In this document: piece by piece, positions 1 to 8,657 of the stretch
Layout of the letters: each line of letters starts with the position of its first letter
Position numbering within the stretch: the stretch's first letter is position 1
The notes under the pieces: model-generated
Seen by the model: the letters and a program-made list of their open reading frames with translations, nothing else
Told to the model about the DNA's origin: nothing
Database searches by the model: none
Translations under genes and position numbers: made by a program
NCBI GenBank assembly: GCA_030840415.1
Contig: JAVEEO010000077.1
Coordinates: forward strand, 1-8,657
Length of the DNA stretch: 8,657 nt
Reading direction: 5' to 3'
Source of the DNA: Pseudonocardiales bacterium
Lineage (GTDB): Bacteria; Actinomycetota; Actinomycetes; Mycobacteriales; Jatrophihabitantaceae

Positions 1-367
1 CCAGGAACGCTATGCCGGCCAGGTCGGCGACGACCAGGGTGGCCGCGATTGTGGTCGCCCCCGGACCGCCGCGTGCCAGCAGCACCGGCAGGTCCCGGCT
101 GCTCGCCTTCGGAATGCCGCTGCCGGCGCCGAAGCGTTCGATCTCGGCCGCGGTCATGCCGACCTTGAGTCGGCCACCGTCGAGGCAGACGGTGGCCGGG
201 ACGGCACCGCCGGCCCGGACCGCCTGTTCCACTGCGGTGGCGGTCTCGACGTTGGCCGGGTACGCCAGGCCATGGGTGATCAGGTTGGACTCCAGGGCCA
301 CCACCGGCCGGCCGGCGTCCAGCGCGTCGGCCACCTCGGCGGAGATGTCCAGCAATTCATGCGTCAT
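1..367 (-). CDS. indA: Pseudouridine-5'-phosphate glycosidase, PsuG/IndA family (N-terminal part, runs off left edge)
   Basis: Partial gene: only the first 122 codons are in the window. PsuG enzymes reversibly cleave the C-glycosidic bond of pseudouridine 5'-phosphate to uracil and ribose 5-phosphate; homologues in pigment and C-nucleoside loci are thought to work in the synthetic direction. Visible family motifs are [11 protein letters not shown] at residues 23-33, with E26 matching the catalytic Glu near position 31 of E. coli PsuG; KVGMT at 68-72; PKASSRDLP at 86-94, with K87 matching the active-site Lys; and GATTIAATL near 102-110. Start: the ATG at 367 has GGAGG at 382-378 with a 10-base spacer. 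An in-frame ATG at 388 overlaps the NRPS stop (TGATG) but has no ribosome binding site. The gap to the NRPS is 20 bases, so the two are almost certainly co-transcribed and perhaps translationally coupled. Family assignment is strong. The symbol indA rests on the neighbouring NRPS; minB-like would be equally apt. Confidence 0.88.
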   Translation of the reverse strand, partial: MTHELLDISAEVADALDAGRPVVALESNLITHGLAYPANVETATAVEQAVRAGGAVPATVCLDGGRLKVGMTAAEIERFGAGSGIPKASSRDLPVLLARGGPGATTIAATLVVADLAGIAFL

Positions 368-387
368 TCGGTCTCTGCCTCCGCGCA

Positions 388-4476
<4,089 letters not shown>

Positions 4477-4484
4477 GGAAGTAC

Positions 4485-4492
4485 CCACCTCG
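4485..4492 (-). promoter_or_regulatory. Ribosome binding site that fixes the NRPS start
   Basis: The minus strand reads CGAGGTGGG across this position. Its AGGTGG core sits 8 bases before the GTG at 4476, a strong match to the end of 16S rRNA. No comparable site precedes the upstream in-frame TTG at 4572. This decides the start in favour of GTG 4476. Confidence 0.7.
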
Positions 4493-4503
4493 TTTCGAAT
4501 GAG

Positions 4504-4526
4504 CCTGCGTGGGGCGGCTACGCAGG
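4504..4526 (-). promoter_or_regulatory. Hairpin in the NRPS leader just upstream of the ribosome binding site
   Basis: A perfect 7-bp inverted repeat: CCTGCGT at 4504-4510 and ACGCAGG at 4520-4526 around a 9-base loop. In the minus-strand mRNA the stem ends about 11 bases before the Shine-Dalgarno core. The loop reads AGCCGCCCC; its CCGCC could pair with GGUGG of the ribosome binding site through one G-U pair. A role in translation control is possible but unproven, because such pairings are common in GC-rich DNA. Confidence 0.35.
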
Positions 4527-4557
4527 TGTCGCGTGATCTGATCGAGGCGGGGGCAAC

Positions 4558-4576
4558 AGCGTTGCTGGACAACGCT
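4558..4576 (-). other. Perfect 7-bp inverted repeat in the NRPS upstream region
   Basis: AGCGTTG at 4558-4564 and CAACGCT at 4570-4576 flank a 5-base loop. An alternative 4-bp pairing (CAGC/GCTG, 4557-4567) overlaps it. It lies about 80 bases before the NRPS start and could be part of a structured leader or an operator. No poly-T tract follows on either side, so it is not a classical terminator. Confidence 0.35.
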
Positions 4577-4595
4577 CATCGCCGCGGGCCTCGGT

Positions 4596-4645
4596 GTGTC
4601 GTACGGCCGGGCAGAAGCACGAATTCTTTCTGCGTACCGAGACAC
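4596..4645 (-). other. Long imperfect hairpin in the NRPS upstream region
   Basis: Three consecutive paired blocks can form one bulged stem: GTGTC 4596-4600 with GACAC 4641-4645, GTAC 4601-4604 with GTAC 4634-4637, and GCAGAA 4611-4616 with TTCTGC 4628-4633. The inner loop contains the GAATTC palindrome. The bulges (six bases on one side, three on the other) reduce its strength. Function unknown; possibly leader structure. Confidence 0.3.
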
Positions 4646-4753
4646 GCTCGGACGCGCTCAGCCGGGCGAGCCGGGACTGCTCGGGTGAGCATCGCCACGG
4701 GCATGCCGGTCGGCGGGAGTGGTGCCCTAGACGTGACAGGGCGATGGGCACCT

Positions 4754-4785
4754 TCGCGGGTCGTGATGGTGCACCCGACTCGCGA
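4754..4785. promoter_or_regulatory. 10-bp near-perfect inverted repeat, candidate operator or leader hairpin
   Basis: TCGCGGGTCG (4754-4763) and CGACTCGCGA (4776-4785) pair at 9 of 10 positions around a 12-base loop that itself contains the palindrome GGTGCACC (4768-4775). It lies just downstream of the AT-rich island that may hold the NRPS promoter. That position fits a repressor site or the first hairpin of the transcript. There is no T-run after it on the minus strand, so a classical intrinsic terminator for the MFS gene is not supported. Confidence 0.35.
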
Positions 4786-4805
4786 GATTGACTGCGGACT
4801 TCTTC

Positions 4806-4834
4806 ATAGTTGCATAGGACCTAAAAGGAAGCAA
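4806..4834 (-). promoter_or_regulatory. Weak candidate promoter for the NRPS operon
   Basis: On the minus strand TTGCTT (4834-4829) is followed after 17 bases by AACTAT (4811-4806), preceded by a TG at the extended -10 position. It sits in the only clearly AT-rich stretch of the gap (about 4800-4880). The match to the vegetative sigma consensus is poor to moderate. It would give a leader of roughly 320 bases before the GTG start. A promoter nearer the gene is equally possible; I saw no better match. Confidence 0.2.
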
Positions 4835-4886
4835 TCACTTAAATTAGACAAATGCTCTGGATTGGAAACATGTTGAATCGTGCGCG

Positions 4887-5015
4887 ATGAAATCGAGCCG
4901 CCGACCGAGTAGCCGCAAGATCGAGGCGCCAGGGACCGAGGCGCCAGGGACCGAGCTGTCAGGGACCGAGGTGTCAGGGACCGAGCTGTCAGGGATCGAG
5001 GTGCTGCGGGATTAG
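4887..5015 (+). CDS. Possible 42-residue repeat peptide (doubtful)
   Basis: A plus-strand ATG at 4887 opens a frame of 42 codons running through the 15-bp repeat array, ending in a TAG that overlaps the exporter's stop codon on the other strand. The product would be a basic start followed by five-residue units of the type G-T-E-x-S/P and a short tail. No ribosome binding site is visible before the ATG, and the open frame follows simply from a stop-free 15-base repeat. It is listed because it covers much of the gap, not because I think it is expressed. Confidence 0.1.
   Translation: MKSSRRPSSRKIEAPGTEAPGTELSGTEVSGTELSGIEVLRD
4920..5009. repeat. Tandem array of six 15-bp units
   Basis: Six head-to-tail units start at 4920, 4935, 4950, 4965, 4980 and 4995. 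The consensus is ACCGAGSYGYCAGGG. Units 1-2 carry GCGCC in the middle, units 3-5 CTGTC or GTGTC, and unit 6 has degenerated at its end. The array stops two bases before the exporter stop codon (5014-5012). Units have no spacers between them and are only weakly self-complementary, so this is a minisatellite-like array, not a CRISPR. It may vary in copy number between strains. No function is evident. Confidence 0.9.
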
Positions 5016-6517
5016 CCGATCGAGCCGATGGTGGCTTCCGGGCGATCGAGGACCGGCCGGGACAGCAGCCGCCGCCGGGCGGCGATCAGTATCAGTCCCG
5101 CCACTGCTGCAGCGGTGATGAGCGCGAAGGACCAACGAAACCGGAGGTATGAGGCGGAGTTGCCCAGCACCAGCGTCAGCAGCGCCACCGTGAGCGCGCC
5201 GGACAGGTACTGCGACGTGGTGAGCAGGGCTCCGGAGGTGCTCTGGTGCTCGGGTGGCACGTCATGGGTGCCGATGATGAACATGGAGGTGTAGATCACC
5301 CCGTGGCCGAAACCACTCAGCAGCAGCCCGGGCAGCAGGGCGAGGGCGTACGAGCCGCTGTGCAGGGTGACCACCAGCCAACCGAGACCGATCGCGGCAA
5401 CCCCGAAGCCACCCATCAGGACGACCGCGGGTTCCCACCGGCGGACCGCCCGGCCGGCCGTGGTGCTGCCGACGGTGACCATGACCGCCAATGGTAGGAA
5501 GGCGAAACCAGCCTCCAGGGGGCTGTAGCCCTTTCTTGCTTGGAGCAGCAGGGTCAAAAGGTAGAATTCTGATCCCACGCTGGCCATGTAGAACGCGGTG
5601 GCCCCCGCACCGACCCGCAGCGAGCGGACCCCCCGAAGTACCGGTTCGATCAGCACGTTGGCCGAACGTTTTTCGTTGCGCAGGAAACCGGCGAGGAGCA
5701 GTGCGGCCAGCAGGTAGCAGCTCACCGTGCCGGTGGCGGTCCAGCCATCGCTGGCGCTGAGGGTCAGGCCCAGGGCCAGCGTCAGCACGGTGCCGGTACC
5801 CAGCAGCGAGGCGAGCACGGGAACCCGGTCGGGCGGCGTCCGGTCACCGGGGCTTGCCACCCAGACCGCGGCACCGAGTGCGCACAGCAGGGTGAGCGGC
5901 ACGTTGATCTCGAACGTCAACCGCCAGGAGGCGGCGGTGAGCAGGCCACCGAGGATCACTCCGGTGGCAAGGCCGGATGCGCCGACCGAGCCCCAGATCG
6001 CCAGCGCCCTGCTCCGGACCGGACCGGCCGGGAAGGTGGTACCGATCAGGCCCAACACCGCTGGCTGCAGCAACGCCGCGCCCAGGCCCTGACAGCCCCG
6101 GGCTGCCAGCAGCACCGCACCGCCCTGCGCGAGGCCGCCGACCGCACTGGCCAGGCCGAACATCACCATCGCTATCACGAAGAGCCGCTTGGGCCCGACT
6201 CGGTCGGCGAGTCGGCCACCGACCACCAGGAAACCGGCGAAGAGCACGGCATAGGCGCTGACCACCCACTGCGCCAGCGAGGTGCGCAGGGACAGGTCGG
6301 CGGCAATGCTGGGCAACGCTATGTAGATGATGGAGTAGTCCAGGGCGATGATGAACTGTGCCACCGATATCACCGTCAGGGTGGCGGTGTGCCGCTCGGT
6401 CGGGGTAGCGGCTGGTGGCTCGGCAGCCCGCGCCGTCGAGCCGACGGGTTCAGCGACCGGGGCCACGACGCCGATGGTTTCGTCGGCATCGTGGTGCGAA
6501 GGCGTCATAAGTACCAT
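5012..6517 (-). CDS. MFS drug/metabolite exporter, DHA2 family (14 transmembrane segments)
   Basis: A 501-residue inner-membrane proton antiporter of the EmrB/QacA type. After a hydrophilic, proline/alanine-rich N-terminus of about 45 residues, hydrophobic stretches fit 14 helices (first about 48-68, last about 463-480). Family marks are LDYSIIYIALPSI at 59-71 (the DHA2 helix-1 motif), motif A GRLADRVGPKR at 101-111, motif C GASGLATGVILGGLL around 179-193, and SWRLTFEINVPL around 197-208. Substrate cannot be read from sequence. Being next to an indigoidine-type NRPS suggests export of the pathway product, and a transporter (MinT) is reported in minimycin loci. It is, however, 535 bases upstream of the NRPS and only 40 bases after the GH42 stop. 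The ATG at 6517 has an in-frame TGA three codons upstream and no good ribosome binding site; ATG 6508 is an alternative. Fold confident, role inferred. Confidence 0.9.
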   Translation of the reverse strand: MVLMTPSHHDADETIGVVAPVAEPVGSTARAAEPPAATPTERHTATLTVISVAQFIIALDYSIIYIALPSIAADLSLRTSLAQWVVSAYAVLFAGFLVVGGRLADRVGPKRLFVIAMVMFGLASAVGGLAQGGAVLLAARGCQGLGAALLQPAVLGLIGTTFPAGPVRSRALAIWGSVGASGLATGVILGGLLTAASWRLTFEINVPLTLLCALGAAVWVASPGDRTPPDRVPVLASLLGTGTVLTLALGLTLSASDGWTATGTVSCYLLAALLLAGFLRNEKRSANVLIEPVLRGVRSLRVGAGATAFYMASVGSEFYLLTLLLQARKGYSPLEAGFAFLPLAVMVTVGSTTAGRAVRRWEPAVVLMGGFGVAAIGLGWLVVTLHSGSYALALLPGLLLSGFGHGVIYTSMFIIGTHDVPPEHQSTSGALLTTSQYLSGALTVALLTLVLGNSASYLRFRWSFALITAAAVAGLILIAARRRLLSRPVLDRPEATIGSIG

Positions 6518-6557
6518 TTTGCATCATCGAAGCCATCCTCGACCGCGCCGGACGGGC

Positions 6558-8588
6558 CTATCGGAATCCGTCGTGGCGGTGGATGGGATCCCGAACCACC
6601 CGGACGGCCTCGGCCGGCACCGTCAGCGACCCGGCAACCGGCTGGCCGGTGACCAGTTCGGCGCCGGACAACTCCAGCTCGACCGGTTCGCCGGTGTGGT
6701 TGATCACGAACGTGTAGCCGGTTGCCCCGGCCCGGCGGCGCACCACCTCGACCCGGGGCGGCAGGCCGGCCACCAGGGGCGCAACGCCGGCTTCGGCCAG
6801 CAGCCGGCCCAGCAGGCGGTCGAGCTGGTCGTCGGCCAGCGTGGTGCCCAGATACCAGGCCGACCCGGACCCGACGGCATTGCGGGTCAGCGCCGGTGAG
6901 CCGGTCACCGGGCCTTGGGCGTAGCCGGCCAGCAGTTGCGCCCCCTCGGTGCGGCCCAGTTCGGACCAGATCCTGCCGCTGCCGTACTCGCTCAGCGCGA
7001 TGGCTTCGCCTGCCAGCAGCGGGTAGAACTCCTCGATCCGGACGCCGAGCAGCTCGCGCAGCGCGCCCGGGTAACCGCCGAGCACGATGTGGTCGTCGAC
7101 GTCGACGATGCCGGAGAAATACGTCACCAGCACCGTGCCGCCTGCTTCGACGAAGGCCGCCAGCCCGGCGGCGTGCTCGGCGGACAGCAGGTACAGCTGG
7201 GGAACCAGCAGCACTCGGTAGCCGGCGAACGGGCCCGCGGGCGGGACGAAGTCACACCGCATTCCGGACCGCCAGAGCGCGGAGTAGAACTGCCGGGCAG
7301 CTGCCAGCGGGTCGGCGTCGACGGAGGGATGCGAGTCCAGCTCGGCGGCCCAGCGGGAGGGCCAGTCGTAGACGATCGCCACCTCCGCCTGGTCCACCAC
7401 GCTGCCGGCCAGCTCGCCGAGCGCGGCCAGCATTCCGCCCAGTTCGACCACCTCGCGCCAGCGCAGCGAGTCCGTCCCGGCATGCGGCAGCAGGCCGGAG
7501 TGGAACTTCTCGGCGCCGGCCGCCGAGGCCCGCCACTGGAAGAACAGCGCCCCGTCCGAGCCACGGGCGACGTGCTGCAGCGAGTTGCGCACCATCTCAC
7601 CGGGGGCCTTGGCCCGGTTGCGGGGCTGCCAGTTCACCGCCGACGTGGAGTGCTCCATCAGCAGCCACAGCTGGCCGGCTGCCAGCCCGCGTACCAGGTC
7701 CGCGGCCATCGCCAGCTCCTCGGCCGGGTCGCGGTCCTCGCCGATCAGGTAGTGGTCGTTGGAGACCACGTCCAGTTCCGGCGCCCACCGGAAGTAGTCC
7801 ACCGGTTTGAAGAACGACATGAAGTTCGTGGTCACCGGCTGCTCCGACCGGGCCCGCAGGATCGCCGCCTCGGCGCGGAAGCAGGCCAGCAGCTCGTCGG
7901 AGGAGAACCGCCAGAAGTCCAGTTGCTGGGTCGGGTTGACCCAGGTGCCGGACCGGCGCGGCGGCAGGATCTCGTCCCAGTCGTAGTAGCGCTGGGACCA
8001 GAAAGCTGTGCCCCAGGCCGCGTTCAGCTCGGCCAGGCCGCCGTAGCGGCTGCGCAGCCAGTCCCGGAAGGCCGCGGCCGAGACGTCGCAGTAGCAGTGC
8101 GCGTTGTGGCAGCCGTACTCGTTGTGCACGTGCCACATCACCACTGCCGGGTGCCCGGCGTAGCGCTCGGCGATGGCCTCGGTCAGCGCCCCGGCCGCTC
8201 GTCGGTAGTCCGGACTGGACGGGCAGAACGCCTGCCGCGAACCGTAGGCCAGCCGCACCCCGTCGACGGTGACCGGCAGCGATTCGGGGTAGCGGTGGGA
8301 GAACCATGGTGGCGGCGAGGCGCTGGCATTCGCCAGGTCGACCCGGATCCCGGCGGCGTGCAGCAGGTCCAGCACCCGGTCCAACCAGCCGAACTCGTAG
8401 CTGCCCTCGGCCGGTTCCAGCAGCGCCCAGCTGAAGATCGCGACGCTGACCAGGTTCACTCCGGCCTCGCGCATCAGCGCGATGTCGGAGGCCCAGCCGG
8501 ATTCCGGCCACTGCTCGGGGTTGTAGTCGCCGCCGAAGGCGAGCGCCGGACGGCCGTCGGACCGCAGCCGGCCGGTGATCCGTGCCAT
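6558..8588 (-). CDS. GH42 family beta-galactosidase
   Basis: 676 residues, the normal size for cytoplasmic GH42 enzymes, with no signal peptide; hydrolyses terminal beta-galactosides. The catalytic TIM barrel opens with FGGDYNPEQW (18-27). HNEYG at 155-159 gives the acid/base E157, and LLMEHS at 309-314 gives the nucleophile E312. C122, C160, C165 and C167 resemble the zinc-binding cysteine cluster of Thermus A4 beta-galactosidase, though spacing is not identical. FFQWRASAAGAEKFHSGLLP (349-368) is typical of the barrel end. A trimerisation domain (about 390-600) and a small beta domain follow. Start: ATG 8588 has GGTGAG 6 bases upstream. A GTG at 8609 overlaps the preceding gene's stop as GTGA and would add seven residues, so either is possible. 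The upstream overlap points to a sugar-use operon. Nothing ties it to the NRPS pathway. Confidence 0.95.
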   Translation of the reverse strand: MARITGRLRSDGRPALAFGGDYNPEQWPESGWASDIALMREAGVNLVSVAIFSWALLEPAEGSYEFGWLDRVLDLLHAAGIRVDLANASASPPPWFSHRYPESLPVTVDGVRLAYGSRQAFCPSSPDYRRAAGALTEAIAERYAGHPAVVMWHVHNEYGCHNAHCYCDVSAAAFRDWLRSRYGGLAELNAAWGTAFWSQRYYDWDEILPPRRSGTWVNPTQQLDFWRFSSDELLACFRAEAAILRARSEQPVTTNFMSFFKPVDYFRWAPELDVVSNDHYLIGEDRDPAEELAMAADLVRGLAAGQLWLLMEHSTSAVNWQPRNRAKAPGEMVRNSLQHVARGSDGALFFQWRASAAGAEKFHSGLLPHAGTDSLRWREVVELGGMLAALGELAGSVVDQAEVAIVYDWPSRWAAELDSHPSVDADPLAAARQFYSALWRSGMRCDFVPPAGPFAGYRVLLVPQLYLLSAEHAAGLAAFVEAGGTVLVTYFSGIVDVDDHIVLGGYPGALRELLGVRIEEFYPLLAGEAIALSEYGSGRIWSELGRTEGAQLLAGYAQGPVTGSPALTRNAVGSGSAWYLGTTLADDQLDRLLGRLLAEAGVAPLVAGLPPRVEVVRRRAGATGYTFVINHTGEPVELELSGAELVTGQPVAGSLTVPAEAVRVVRDPIHRHDGFR

Positions 8589-8605
8589 CGCGGACTCACC
8601 GGCGG

Positions 8606-8657
8606 TCACGAGGCGGCCACCAGCGGTGTCGCCGGCGGCACGCTGCCCAGCAGCTGC
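8606..8657 (-). CDS. C-terminal end of an upstream gene (partial, unidentified)
   Basis: The last 16 sense codons and a TGA of an open frame entering from the right edge, reading QLLGSVPPATPLVAAS. Its stop overlaps the alternative GTG start of the GH42 gene (GTGA) and lies 17 bases before the preferred ATG, the usual layout of coupled operon genes. Too little is visible to name it; a transporter or glycosidase of the same sugar operon would be typical. It is supported only by an open frame, overlap and direction. Confidence 0.4.
   Translation of the reverse strand, partial: QLLGSVPPATPLVAAS

Noticed and set aside
4558..4645. Insertion sequence remnant or attachment site
   Set aside because: Inverted repeats are short and local, with no transposase or integrase fragment and no flanking direct repeats.
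4754..4785. Intrinsic terminator for the MFS gene
   Set aside because: The stem is good but no T-run follows on the minus strand, and it lies more than 200 bases past the stop. Kept only as a regulatory candidate.
4920..5009. CRISPR array
   Set aside because: Units are only 15 bp, directly adjacent, with no unique spacers and no cas genes nearby.
6722..7810. Plus-strand, Arg/Pro/Ala-rich open frame of 362 codons
   Set aside because: Antisense to the GH42 gene, with the extreme Arg/Pro content of a wrong-frame translation.

Overview
The window reads as high-GC actinomycete DNA, from a Streptomyces- or Micromonospora-like organism, although no marker fixes the genus. The basis is G/C-rich codons throughout, GTG starts, and long open frames in several registers. 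No TTA codon was found in the genes. Every gene I accept lies on the minus strand, so transcription runs from right to left.

In transcription order: (i) the last 16 sense codons of an unidentified gene at the right edge, whose stop lies beside the start of the next gene; (ii) a GH42 beta-galactosidase (8588-6558) with both catalytic glutamates; (iii) after 40 bases, a 14-helix DHA2-type MFS exporter (6517-5012); (iv) a 535-base gap holding six 15-bp tandem repeats, an AT-rich island and several inverted repeats; (v) a large single-module NRPS (4476-388) that is clearly an indigoidine synthetase (A with Ox inserted, T, TE) and carries an extra 4-oxalocrotonate-tautomerase-like domain at its C-terminus; (vi) the start of a pseudouridine-5'-phosphate glycosidase gene (PsuG/IndA family) running off the left edge.

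The NRPS/PsuG pair is the signature of blue-pigment (indigoidine) loci and of the related loci reported to make the C-nucleoside minimycin. The NRPS should activate L-glutamine, oxidise it on its carrier domain and release a cyclised product that dimerises to indigoidine, or that is diverted by a PsuG-type enzyme into a C-nucleoside. The MFS protein could export such a product, but it is cut off from the NRPS by the gap and may instead belong with the GH42 gene.

The most unusual points are the fused tautomerase, whose catalytic proline would be buried unless an internal start with its own ribosome binding site is used; the 15-bp repeat array that touches the exporter stop codon and stays open on both strands; and the long, potentially structured leader upstream of the NRPS.
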